From Lycium barbarum (lineage: Eukaryota > Streptophyta > Magnoliopsida > Solanales > Solanaceae): DNA of 64,000 nucleotides. Below are positions 46,155 to 58,153 of this stretch, piece by piece. The DNA is taken from the NCBI RefSeq assembly GCF_019175385.1, contig NC_083346.1, forward strand, positions 62,711,821 to 62,775,820, given 5' to 3'. The notes below the pieces were generated by a model. That model saw nothing but the letters and a program-made list of their open reading frames with translations. It ran no database searches and was not told the DNA's origin. Positions within the stretch are counted from its first letter, which is position 1; each line of letters starts with the position of its first letter. A program made the translations under genes and the position numbers.

Positions 46155-49100
46155 TTAGTGATCTTATTACATTCGCAAGTTGTCATACCCTAGGGCTACC
46201 GTAGGAAGCGTATAGCATGTACCTATGTCATATTCCAATTAATTGTCCTATTTATCCCTAACGATAATCCCAACTCAACATTTCAACTCAATTTACCATA
46301 TATTTTCCTTCAACTGACCCGGAGTATCATGACTACACTATCCTTGTTTACCTCCTACTCCTCTTTTTAAGTACCCACTTGGTTTCATTGGTGACGTATA
46401 AATACTTGTAAGTTACATAGTCGTTCTTGCATAGTTCGTGTACATACACATCTATACATATACATTTATCCATATCCGTATACATATTCGTGTCCATATT
46501 CATATCCATAGCATGCCCGACCTTGAAGGTTCGGTGGTTTTCGCATATCCGGCCACGACAAGGCTCGGTTTCATTCATACCAAAACTCTTTTGTCTATCT
46601 GCAGTAACTTATCTTGTCATGCTCTCTTCCTTCCCTTATTTTTCCCTTGATTATCATATCTTACGTTCTACTATAGAAAACCATAGGTCCCTTTCTTAAT
46701 TGTCGCTTATAAATTGCAATATCATTAACAACGAGTTTACCGTTAGTGCCTTTGCCTCCATTCTAATATAGCATCACTATCTTTTACAATATCCCTTGAG
46801 TTATCTGCTCTCCGTGTCACGTGGTTCAAGGTCATCACGAATGATTTTCAGTACGGTCTCAGATGCCTGCTCAATTCGTGTTCGTTTATTTACTAGTTAT
46901 TAAACTCATTTTTGTGTAACTCTCACTCTTTGTTTTAGAGTCTATATCTATCACATCTTAGGGTCCATCGTTTCAATTTCTACACTTGTATTCTCTTTAC
47001 TCGCTTCCCCCCTTTTAGGGTTTTACTTGTACCATTCTCAAATCTGTTGCCTCACTTTCAAATCTTGAATTCACATATCCCTTACTATACTACATCTTAT
47101 TCATGTTGTTTCCCATAATCTATAGCTACGAAAATTCATGTGTGAAGTCTTAACATACTCATCTTGCAGGTGTGTAACCAAGTAACACAACCGACATAGC
47201 AATCCGAACAAAGATGTATTTTACTTGGCTCATCTGGTAATTATGAGTCAATGTCTAAATCCTCTCCAATTAACAACTTTTATCCCATATGGATGCTGAC
47301 CATAGTAGTATGCCTAGTTATCCATACCATACATGCAATGTCACTTGCTCTCTTCTTCGGTGCTCAAAGTTCACTTGTAACGTCATCTTTGTTTTCCAGG
47401 GCCTAAGTCTCATGCGCAACTAATACCCCTTATGCCTCATACTCTTTTGCTCTTGTGTTGCACTCAATATTGATTTCAAAACCAATCATAATCATATTGT
47501 GTTTGTCGTTGATGATAGCTTTACTCTATCGCTTTATCGCTGTACGGTAAACTCATAACTCATGGCCATATTTTTCTTTTCAACTCATTACTTCATATAC
47601 TTTACTCCTTCTAACTTGGTATAGGATATTCGTAGGGGATGCATCTTCCTTTAATCATTACACGACTACTTCTTAAGCGCGCGTACTTTGCAGCGCATTT
47701 TCCTTCTCTTTTTATTCCCATTCTTATTCCTTTACATTCCTTCCTCCTCAATTTATCTTATTTCCTCCCATTTTATAATCAATCCTTTATTCTTCGCACG
47801 AGGAACCTTATTCTTAACTTAGTACCGCTTGTCCTTTAGAATATACTACCTTTGTACAATCCATCCTTCGTTTCCAAAACTTATTATGTTCATTCTGATC
47901 ATCCCCTCTCATCCTTATTGTGTTGATCCTTTCGTTATTCATATTTCTGTAGCCTTGGTCTTTTACATCCAACTAAAGATATCACTCATACTTTAGATTA
48001 TACAAATCAGAAACTACTACTTTGCCATATCACTTTTCTCTAATTTCTTTTTCAGGTTGACTTCCCCCTTTTGCTTGCTATCATTTCTGTCATTGAGGAA
48101 CCTTTGTGTAGGACTTTCCCTTAACAAAGTCTTATAATCTTTCTCATCTACATCCCCATTTCTCGCTTGTTGGTTTCACACTTGCGTTCACTCTTTATTC
48201 ACATAGAACATGTCACATCTTTAGTCGTTTCCTCGCTATACTTTACTTACAGTTCTTGTTACGTTCTCATTATACCCTGATCATAATCAACTCTATAGAG
48301 TGCCACTTCTTGATCTCATTCACAAGCCCACTTATAAAATAGAATAAACCTCATGAAGTAAGCATACTTAACCTGTTACCCTTTCTGATCAGCCTTACTA
48401 CACTCACCACATAAGTTATCTTACCAATGTATTCACATTCATTGTAACCCTTCATATTCGTACCTCTGTCTCCGTGATGTTGTTACTTTATTTTGCTAAT
48501 AGACCTGTCGTATTTTACTTGCACTTATCCACCCAATCAATACTTCAGTATCACACTCTATTGGAGTTACACTTTCTCTTCTATGTCATGCTTTAGTACT
48601 ACCAGTCTCCTTAATTTATTCTAATATTTCTCTTTACCATATCATTGTCGATCTTATAATTACCGTTACTATCAATTCAATAATATTTAACTCATCTCTT
48701 GTAGTTGTCAACGATACTCCTAACTTAATCTCGTTCTGCCATTACTTTTTGCACAACATCTTTTCCCGTTAGGACATACTACATGCTTATATCTTATCTC
48801 CTTTAGATTATAGGAAAATTTTAGCAAAAGTTCTCTTGTAAGCATAACAATCCCAAACCTGCACATAACCCAGAAAACACATCCGATGCCTCAATAGGAC
48901 ATATATAGGGACACGCATAATATGCAACTCAGCAACATAAGATCACTTACCATTAAAGGATATAAATAGTAGAGCTTGTCTCATAAGTTGTGCCTGCACA
49001 CTCGGTCTAAAATTCTAATATATATATATATATGCATACACATATTATTTATATTCACTCACTGTCAATCAACTTACTCATAAATCGTGATTCTAGCTAT

Positions 49101-49160
49101 CACTAGGTCACTAACAAATATAGTCATCTCAAATTGTTGGATTGGCTAAGATTTTTCACC
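46155..49160 (-). other. Unrecognised ~3-kb spacer inside E3
   Basis: It replaces protease (most), RT, RNase H and the integrase core. The plus strand is strongly pyrimidine-rich, so the sense strand is rich in A and G, as in retrotransposon genomic RNA. No frame longer than about 90 codons looks protein-like. A short ATACATATAC-rich patch lies at 46440-46510. I recognise no motif and make no functional call. Borders: coding similarity stops at 46155 and restarts in the protease near 49160. Confidence 0.6.
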
Positions 49161-50072
49161 TCAACGCAATCATCGCAATGGGAGTGATATATGACAGCAT
49201 AGGATCCGAATCAATTGATGCATACATATCATAAGAGGATACTAACAATATACCTAGGACAATATCAAGGGGAGACTCAAGATCCTATCGCTCAGCTAAC
49301 GCATGGATATGATGCTGGGATCCACTTGGACTGGGCATTCCTCTTCGGTCTCTATCACCGTCTACTAACATCTGTGGCCTTTGCCTTGGAGGGCGTACCG
49401 ATGATGACGAGCCAGTTACCACCCCCGTAGTCTGAACCTTATCTTTACCACGTAGCGATGGGCAGTCGTGCTTGAAATGGCCTAGCCGAGCAAAGGCGTA
49501 ACAAACATCCGAGCCCAAGCGGCACGGTCCCCAATGTAACCTAGAACACTGAGTACATCATGGTACTGATGATCTCGTCTGACTAGAACCACTCCGAATC
49601 TGAGAACTGGAAACTCTAAGACTCTGGGGTGGCCTAGAATAAGTAGGTCTATCAAACCTGGGTCTAAGAAACTGTGGAAGGGCACTACTTATTGAATGAA
49701 CTGAGTTCCAAGATAATTGTTGCCTCGGAGCACCCCTAAACTCATGATCAAACCCTGAAGAACTAATTCTCTTCCTCCAACCCCTGTTATCGTGGCCCAC
49801 ATCCTGCCGCTGAGCTTGAGCGGCTACCAATTGAGTAAGCAAAAGAATGGCATGTCTCATCTCTTGGCCCGAGGCATCTGGTGGAGGAACTGGGGGTGCT
49901 GGAGCTAAAGTTAAGGCTCCCTTTGATCCTCTAAAGTGGGCGAAGTATGGGAAAATCGAGATAGGGTCTTATTCTGGGGTTCGCTCTACTCCATATCCAC
50001 AGACGACTTCCGTTCAAGCCCTTCTTCAACCACTATCTTGCCCTTCTGGGCTGCCGTAGCTTTTCCTTTCAT
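49160..50072 (-). pseudogene. E3 shortened Gag and start of protease
   Basis: ATG at 50072 opens MKGKATAAQKGK. HAILLLTQLVAAQAQRQDVGHD is followed almost at once by the basic tail (RKRISSSGFDHEFRGAPRQQ). The capsid core found in E1 and E2 (FFGSKP...VLWYNNW) is missing. The zinc knuckle CYAFARLGHFKHDC has lost its second Cys. Protease begins DLESPLDIVLGI and reaches YASIDSDPMLSYITP, where the catalytic D-S-G reads D-S-D, then breaks off. Several frame changes are present. Confidence 0.8.
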
Positions 50073-50269
50073 CAGCTTTGCTGAAATTATAACACACAAT
50101 TAGGGAGGGGATAATCTTATAATACAGCTCTATCGCACGATCTCTTAAGATGAATGATGGTCATTTTTCCTAAATGCCCTGTAGCCTCCTGTTTATTAGT
50201 GTGGCGCGCAACACACCATAAACAAGACTCTACTAGACACGGCTCGTAGACACTTCCTAGGACTGAACT

Positions 50270-50281
50270 GCTCTGATACCA
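50270..50281 (-). other. E3 primer-binding site (initiator tRNA-Met)
   Basis: Sense TGGTATCAGAGC, 4 nt from the LTR edge at 50286, identical to that of E1. Leader sequence between Gag and this site is also close to E1. Confidence 0.95.
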
Positions 50282-50519
50282 CTTTTGTCACGACCCGACT
50301 AAGGGCCATGACGGGTACCCGGGGTTAACCACCGAGCACCACTCATTCTATTACTTATCATACTCATTAAACGTACATTCATTAGTATAATACTCAAATC
50401 ATAGGAAAACCATTTTTCCTTTGGAAACATAATTACCTTTATATACATAAGCCCTTCGGCTATCAAAATAATAATATAGATACAATAGTAACATCGTGAG
50501 ACCAGACTACCCACGCAAG

Positions 50520-50588
50520 CGTATCTACGAGCCTCTACTAGAGTACTAGACATATGGACGGGACAAGACCCCGTCATGCCCAAAATAC

Positions 50589-50659
<71 letters not shown>

Positions 50660-50782
50660 CCTCTACTAGAGTACTAGACATATGGACGCGACAAGACCCC
50701 GTCGTGCCCAAAATACATATATATATAAGCCTCTACTAGAGTACTAGACATATGGACGGGACAAGACCCTGTCGTGCCCAAA

Positions 50783-50845
<63 letters not shown>

Positions 50846-50860
50846 CATAAAAGAATCAAC
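50520..50860. repeat. Triplicated ~70-bp block with (TA)n tracts
   Basis: GCCTCTACTAGAGTACTAG...CCCAAAATACATATA occurs three times (starting about 50532, 50659, 50729), each followed by a TA run. The left LTR has one copy at about 38112-38170. Growth therefore happened in the right LTR after insertion. Confidence 0.9.
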
Positions 50861-51210
50861 CAAATGGCACCTCCCGAATAATGGAGTGCTCCTGTAAATC
50901 TACTAATGGCTCATATGGATCTGCACCGTCTCCCTATCTACCTGTGGGCATGAACATAGCGTCCAAAGAAAATGGACTTCAGTACGAATATTGTACTGAG
51001 TATGTAAGGAATGAATGAAATGAACATAATAGAAAAATCATAAGTCATAAGGTGAAGATACAACCTGGGTAACTTTTAAGGGTGGATACATTTCATACAT
51101 ACATCATATACACAATCGTAGTACATGTATCATTATAGCGTGACATCATCGTATCATATAAATCATCATCGTCAACCCGCGTCCGGGTAACCATCATATG
51201 CCGCCCACTA

Positions 51211-51480
51211 GTGGTGATCGTGTCCGGCCTTCTAGGCGCGGTGGAATCATAAGCAGCCCGCCTTAGTGGTGACATGTCCGGCCATTTAGGCACGGTGGAA
51301 TCACAAGCAGCCCGCCTTTGCGGTGACATGTCCGGCCATTTAGGCACGGTGGAATCACAAGCATCCCGCCTTTGCGGTGACATGTCCGGACATTTAGGCA
51401 CAGTGGAATCAAGATAAGCCCGCCTTAGCGGTGACATGTCCGGCCAACTAGGCACGGTGGAATCGTATCGTCATATAATC
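51211..51480. repeat. 54-bp minisatellite in E3 5' LTR, about 5 units
   Basis: GTGACATGTCCGG starts at 51269, 51323, 51377 and 51431, with one diverged unit in front. Exact 54-bp spacing. Confidence 0.92.
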
Positions 51481-52827
51481 AATCATAAACTCATCGTTAT
51501 TACACATCTCATAAGCATATCATAACTTAGCATCATCATACATTTATCATCAAAACATACATTAGAACTTGAAGGAAACTATGGCTATATAGGGGTGACA
51601 TAAGGTCATGAACCCCCGATTATATTATGGAGTAATCATCATAGTCATATCTCACCTTGAAGGGACTAACATTTTAAGGTGAGTGTACACAACGAAAAGC
51701 ATCAATGGAGCCATACTTAGAATCATTAGCTTCATGGACATATTATTTTACTCTATGATTCTTTATACTTAAACTCATCATCATCATTATCTTGCTCGTC
51801 GTCATATCTCCGTTCTTCATCATATGCGTATGTAGCTCTTTATAGTCATGGACTCATAATTTCCGTTATTTAGAAAGATCATGGAAAAATAGAAAGATTT
51901 ATGTCGTAGGAGTCATGCCATAGAAAGAAAGGATTAGCCTTACATACCTCTTTCGTTTAACAATTTCCATCGCTTGATTTTTCTCCTTTAATGCTCACAT
52001 TTCTACCTTCAAGAGAATTCGCATTCATATTAGCTAATTGATTATATGAATGTGCTTACTAAAGCTAGAGAAAATTGGATAGTGTTTCCTTTATTTATTC
52101 AACTTTTCTCATAGTACATATCAACTCCCAAACATCAATAACAATATCCACAATATCATACTCAATAATCTTCATCAACCATACATTATTCAATTCTCCT
52201 ACTTCCATTTCAAGGGCATCCATAACCATGGTCATAATACAACATTACCTTCATCCTCATATAATGTTCTCCTATGTTCTTAATATCATTTATAACATAT
52301 CTACACTCGTAATATACAAAGAATCATGGTTCATATTAAGCTACTATTCAAAAATGTCACCATTCTCATATTTGTAACCTATTTTCTATCTCCTTCTATA
52401 ATCCAAGTCTTTCAACCCCTCAATACTCTAAATAACATAAATAGATCATAAAACCTACCTTTGGGTTTTGGATAGCAATACTCCACTTGAAGAAAAACCC
52501 TAGCTTCAACTTCCAAGGAATTTCTTGACTCTAGCAACCCCAAAGAGCTTCCTTGCACTCTATTCACTTGAATTTATGGTATGAACCTTTGATTTCCCCG
52601 TGTATTCTTGAAAATGAGATGTATGGAATATTCTAGAAGCTTGGAGAGAAGTGGAGAAGTGGAAAGAATGAGAAAATAAAGTGGGAACATGTATTTATAG
52701 TTGCAACTTAATCAGTCCGTCGGGCATTATACGGACCACTTATACAGTCCGTATAACATTATACCGTCCGTATAAGTGTCCGTGGTTCACCACCATGGAA
52801 AACATTGTTGTTGTTGGGTTATACGGA

Positions 52828-52972
52828 TGTCACGACCCAGCTAGGGGCCGCGACGGGTACCCGGGACTAACCGCCGAGCACCGCTCGCTCTATTACCCTC
52901 CTTACCCGATTAATGCCTTATCATCACATTTATGCTTAAAACATGGAAAAAGATCATAACTTATATGGAAAA
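52828..52972 (-). mobile_element. E4 3' LTR, segment 1
   Basis: TGTCACGACCCAGCTAGG to the GAAAA flank of LTR-13 (52968-52972). Confidence 0.88.
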
Positions 52973-54124
52973 TGTCACGACCCGACTAGGGGTCGTGACG
53001 AGTACCCGATACTTGTACCGAGCACCCCTTAGTTATCCTGCATAAACAGTGCCATATTTTTTTTTCCACATTAACATTAGCAGTAATCTTTCTAATATCG
53101 CGTCACACCGGAGCGCGAACCATTCAGAATACAATACATTAAACTGTACAGAACTGACTGTGTATATCTGTCTACGAGCCTCTAGACATAGTACATTTAT
53201 ACATAGAAAGGGCCGAGTACTGTCGCGCCCAAACATACATACACAAAATAGTACCAATGATATGAGGCTCCGGAACGACTGGAGCGCTGTACAATGCTGC
53301 AGATAGAGCCCTAGAAACCCGGTCCGTATACCTGCTGACCTGCGCGGCATGAACACAGCATCCACAAGAAGGGACGTCAGTACGAATAATGTACCGAGTA
53401 TGTAAGGCATGGAAAACAATGCAAGCAGTAACTTAGAGTGCGATCAATAGTAATATCACGGAGTCATAGCGCGTATAACGAGGCAAGAACGTAACCTGTA
53501 CATAGGGAGGCCCCTTTTCGGGCTGGCTGTCATGTAGGCTTGCCTTTCCGTCTTTGAAACGTTTCTTTTCATAGGCATAGGAATCAACATTTTCATATTA
53601 CTTATTCTCGTGTACAGAAATAAAACAGTACGTTTCAGTAACGGTATCTTTTGCTCACGTTTACGGACGCCGAATACAATCGGCTCTCCCAACCCCCTCG
53701 GTGTCCCTTTTTCATGTATACAGAAAACAGTACAATTCAGTAGACGGTGTCTTTCATTTATATTTACAGACGCCGAATACAAGCGGCTCTCCCAACCCCC
53801 TCCCCAACGATGACCCAACATAGTACATCACATACGTATCACACATTATATATATATATATACAGACGCCGCGTACGGCTCATCCCATATCCCGCGTCCG
53901 GGCATCCCGCGTCCAGGATGGAATCCAGCTGATCAGGTGGTGATATAACAGTGGCCCTTCCCTTTTCCCCATATACACATACACATACATATACATTTAC
54001 TCATCTTTTATGCATATACCTGTCTCATATACAATTACTTTATCTTATATATATGCATACCCATACACGTATACCCGTTTTATATACATATATCATATAG
54101 GCACACAAGAGAGCCAAGGAAAAT

Positions 54125-54230
54125 CATATATCCATCGGAGTGACATAAGGTCGGTGATCTCCGATTACTTTACGGAATGCTAGTGATAGCTTTGTCTCAC
54201 CTTGGAGGAACAAGTATTTTAAGGTGAGAC
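54125..54230 (-). other. S1 and S2 stem-loops in LTR-13
   Basis: ATCGGAG pairs with CTCCGAT around 54134-54165 (most other LTRs have ATCGGGG/CCCCGAT). S2 is a perfect 10-bp stem, GTCTCACCTT (54194-54203) with AAGGTGAGAC (54221-54230). It is the longest version in the window. Confidence 0.65.
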
Positions 54231-55876
54231 TATCAACGGAGAATAATGTTACAGTAACCAAAAATGAAATCGTAGGCATTTTAGATGACAGTCATAGGTT
54301 TTGGGAGTCTTAGAAAATAAAGTTATAACTAGGAAATATAAATACGGTTTAGAAATTAGTTTATCAATTTCATATAACATTAGATCCTTAGCTTAGAGAT
54401 TTCGGTCGTAGGATCATTCCGGTCGTACTTATCATAGCTACCTTCTCTTATCTGACATTGCCGTTATCATTATCGTCATAGAAACACTCTCGTTGGAGCA
54501 GCCATAGTACTTATCACTTGGTGACGAAATCGGGATCAGAGGCCCCCTTTGGATTCACTTCAAGTACGTCAACCAAGGCTATAGAAAGATTCGAGAGTAA
54601 CGGGCCCACCTCGGACCGGATGAGGTAGCGTATACAATTTACCCATATTACGTGTCATAACGTTACTTGTATGAGTCTTAGGGTAATCGGGTCCCATTTA
54701 GGCAAGTTATAAGAGTCTAGAAGGTCTTTTCATCATTTTGCACACTTTCTACTTCAATTCAATTGAACGAAAAGTTGAAAACTTTAGGTGCAGGTTCCGG
54801 GGAACCAAGTTGTCCCCGAGTCTCGCGCCCGACTTATTACAACCAAGACATGCCATAGAAAGAAGGGTGACGCCTTACATACCTCTTTTCGCTCCTTTAG
54901 CTACTCCAAATTCGCGTCACAATCTCGTCAAAATCTGCGAATTGGTCATTTTTACCAAAACTTTCATTAGTATACTTTGAGTTAGAATCTTGAGGAAACA
55001 CTTGGCTACCGAAATTTCGGCAGCATTTCCTCTGTAAATACACCATCCTCGATATTCAACATGGCCAAAGTCTCATCAAACACAATCCGGGAATTTAAAC
55101 CCGGCCAAACTATTAACATAATCAACAATCATCCTAGCAATTCACATATTCAACTCACGATACATTATATCAATTTACCACTTTCTTCAACACTTTCCAA
55201 CTTCCATAAAGTCAATAACAACCTTATATATATACATTCCAACAACATCATTCTAATATCATGACATTTCATACATGCAAGAACATAACATTCGATTCAC
55301 ATAACCTTCCGAAACGAACTTCCAACTACTAATATGTTACTAAGTTCATTATTCTTCCACTCGTAATATAAGCTCCCACATACATGTACACTGCAATTTT
55401 TCCAACTCATTAAATTTCCATTTTCTACATATCATTCACAACCAAACACTAGACAACATGATTCCTACACATACATATATATATGCTACCTCACGGCCAA
55501 CATGCTACATTTATTTCCTTCATGAATTTCATTCATCTTAGCATACTACAACACATATAAACCTTCATAACACACAAAACAAGATTAAAACTCACCTTTC
55601 TTCTTCAACTCCTCAATTTGCCTAAAGTGGTAGATAGGGAAAACGATCAATCCAACGCTTCTAACAACACTCCCACGTTAACAAGCACCTTTCAATTAGC
55701 AAGTTTGCACCAAGAAATTATTTTTTTGATGGCTCCAATTTGATCTTGAATTTCCAAGGGTTGGCCGAACCCTCCTTCTTTTCTTTCTTCTATTCTTTTG
55801 TTTTTGTTCTTATCCTTTTTCTTGTCTTGAATTGGAAGATAATACAAATATATATCCATATATATCCCATACATGT

Positions 55877-55894
55877 GAGGGGCACATGCCCCTC
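55877..55894. promoter_or_regulatory. 18-bp palindrome upstream of an AT-rich promoter-like stretch
   Basis: GAGGGGCA / TGCCCCTC with a 2-bp centre. In sense it precedes ATGGGATATATATGG by about ten bases. Placement parallels the U3 palindromes of the other LTR lineage. Confidence 0.45.
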
Positions 55895-56285
55895 TCTAGA
55901 AGACTCCCCAATTTTCTTGATTTTCCTCCTTTTTTTTTTTTGGATTGTTTTATTTGGTCAAAGAAGACCAAATGTGTTTCTTGATACACTTTAGCCCCCA
56001 AAGCAATGTGGGCATATACTTATGCCACACAACCAACACGGAAATTTTTATAAACTTTCAAAACTTTTGTGAAGTTCCCATTTTGCCCCTCGACTCTTCT
56101 CATTATTACCACAAGTCATTTTGTGAATTACCCTTTATGCTCTGAACCATTCTCATTGTCTCCACTTCTAGAGTTTTTCACAAACAACCCATGTGTCAAA
56201 CAACATAAAATATTGCCTTGATTGTTGTCTCCCCGCGATTATCTTGAATTATCCAATTTCACAAAACGCGGGATATAACAGAAAC

Positions 56286-57948
56286 ATAAACACTTGTGTA
56301 TATAGAAAGGTTTGGTACACCAAAATAATAAGTGCACGTATACATGAAAGATGTGAGACCATGATACCCACACTACGCATCTACGAGCCTCTACTGACAT
56401 ACCATACAATGGACGGAATAAGACTCCGTCATGCCCAAAATATATATATACATATGTACCAAAAGAGAAATCACAAGCACCTCCGAACAATGGAGTGCTC
56501 TCAACAGCTGACAGCTCCTAAGTATCTGGATCAAGCTCGCCTCCCTGTCTACCTGTGGGCATGAACACAGCGTCCAAAGAAGGGAGGTCAATACGAATAT
56601 TGTACTGAGTATGAGAGGCATGAACAATGAAGAAAGGCATCAATAATATAATGAGAGCATCAATATAAACCATATGGATCTAACCGATAATCATAAATGG
56701 AATAATGCATGTTGTCTTACTCATACTTATCATCGTAACATGTATGCATCATATGCAAGCTGCCTGCCCATGTCGGAACGGTGTGATAATCAATAATATA
56801 AGCCCGCGTCCAGGCCTCCCGCGTCCGGGGTACCATCTCATGCCGCCCACTAGTGGTGTCTGCCCACGCCCGAAGGTCGTGGTGTATCCGTATCGCCGCC
56901 CGCCGAAGCGGTGTCTGCCCGACCAACTAGGCCCGGTATGCAATGCTCATGCCATGCTTATCATAAAATAATCATAATAATGTAGTTATTGTAAAATACT
57001 TATCTTATAATAACACATGCGTAAGGTTTGAGAACAACTTTACTCTATCGGGGTAACGTAAGGTCATGACCCCCCCCCCCCCCCCCGATGACTTTATGAA
57101 GCAATTACGGACATTCTGCCTCACCTTGAAAGGACTAGTACATAAGGTGAGTGTAGGCAAGGACTAACATCATCATATCGTATAACTTATCTCATATATA
57201 ACTTTTTGGAATGTAGAAGCTCATGGAAAGATTGTAATTCGGACTATAAGATTCATGCCATTGGAAAGAAAGGACTAGCCTCACATACCTTGTCGTTTAG
57301 CTAAGTTGTTGTCCACTTATTTTCCTTCGATACCACGTCGTCACCTTCATGAGAGAATTCGTATTTCATGAATTTGGTGTTGAAAACCTTAGGTTTCCTT
57401 GGATTTTCTTGATATTCTTAGAGTTGAAGTGTTGAAGAACACTCTAGAGCCTTCTTGAAGTGTTTGGATGAAAAATGACGTGAAATGGGCTTAAGTTCCC
57501 TTTTAATAATTCAAAACCTGGTCTTTAATGAAAATTTGTCGGGATGAACGGTGATCATAAATTGCAGTTTACGGACCGTATTGTGGTTTAAGGTCCGTCC
57601 TCCATGGTCGTTTTTAATCATCCTAGAAACAGAAAGTTTGGCTGAGGATTATGGCAATTTACGACTGAGGTTTACGGGCCGTCCTCCAAGTCGTTTTTAA
57701 CCATTTTCACAATTTACAGAAAGTTGAGATTTTTGACAAGCTGGAGGACGATTGCACTATACGGTCCGTAAATTACTTTACGGGCCGTATAGTGCCATAT
57801 ATGACCACTGGGCTGAAAACTTTTCCGCGACTTTCTTATTTCCAAAAATTCTTAATTAGCCATTCCCGACTTAATAAAACATCATTCACTCAAACTCTTC
57901 ATCATTCCACTCATCATACAAGTACGGAGAAATTTCCGAGGTGTAACA
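56286..57948 (-). mobile_element. E4 3' LTR, segment 2
   Basis: HP5 GACGGA/TCCGTC near 56412-56432, HP3-HP1 near 56551-56610, C17 run at 57070-57086, S2 near 57119-57150, U3 array 57545-57810, end GAGGTGTAACA. A deletion of roughly 540 bp relative to E1 at 57369 joins two TTCAT words. Confidence 0.9.
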
Positions 57949-57986
57949 TTCTTCCCCCCTTTTGGAACATTCGTCCTCGAATGTTC
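57949..57986 (-). other. E4 polypurine tract and hairpin
   Basis: Sense AAAAGGGGGGAAGAA abuts the LTR. GAACATTCG (57965-57973) and CGAATGTTC (57978-57986) form a perfect 9-bp stem with 4-nt loop. Confidence 0.88.
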
Positions 57987-58153
57987 GACACTCGGGGATC
58001 CTGGAAAAATTTCGCCAGAGTTTCCTTTGTAATTTGGACACTACCTTTCCTTTACAACAACCCACAATATCTTCGCCTCACAGGGCTATATCATAATATC
58101 AACACATTTATGGCCACGCATGACCAAAAGCATAAAACTAAAAGATACATACC

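Larger units (their letters stand above)
37890..52827 (-). mobile_element. E3: deletion-derived, non-autonomous chromovirus
   Basis: The 3' LTR is 37890-39047 plus 44045-45551, split by LTR-11. The internal region is 45552-50285. The 5' LTR starts at 50286 and is cut by E4 at 52828, with the remainder beyond the window. Primer site and polypurine tract are intact. Between them only a shortened Gag, the first part of protease, about 3 kb of unrecognised spacer and the last part of integrase remain. RT, RNase H and the integrase core are absent, so any movement would need enzymes from relatives. Confidence 0.88.
50286..52827 (-). mobile_element. E3 5' LTR, cut by E4
   Basis: TGTCACGACCCGACTAAGG start. 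It matches the left LTR but carries a 70-bp triplication, longer TA runs and an extra minisatellite unit. S2 lies at 51651-51683, TATA at 52692-52699. E4 enters inside the U3 palindromes after ACGGA (52823-52827). The last part lies beyond the window. Confidence 0.9.
52973..56280 (-). mobile_element. LTR-13: solo LTR
   Basis: TGTCACGACCCGACTAGG at 52973 to CGCGGGATATAACA at 56280, with GAAAA before and GAAAC after, one mismatch. 3308 bp. HP4, HP3 (CTGCG/CACAG, U-G in sense) and HP1 lie at about 53270-53400. A 10-bp S2 (GTCTCACCTT/AAGGTGAGAC) is at 54194-54230. The palindrome GAGGGGCACATGCCCCTC is at 55877-55894. No gene. Confidence 0.88.

Noticed and set aside
46155..49160. A host gene or gene fragment captured in the E3 spacer
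   Set aside because: No frame, splice pattern or motif that I could support; reported only as unrecognised spacer.
53456..53821. 121-codon minus-strand frame in LTR-13
   Set aside because: It arises from a twice-repeated 'GGCTCTCCCAACCCCCTC' unit and has no counterpart in related LTRs.
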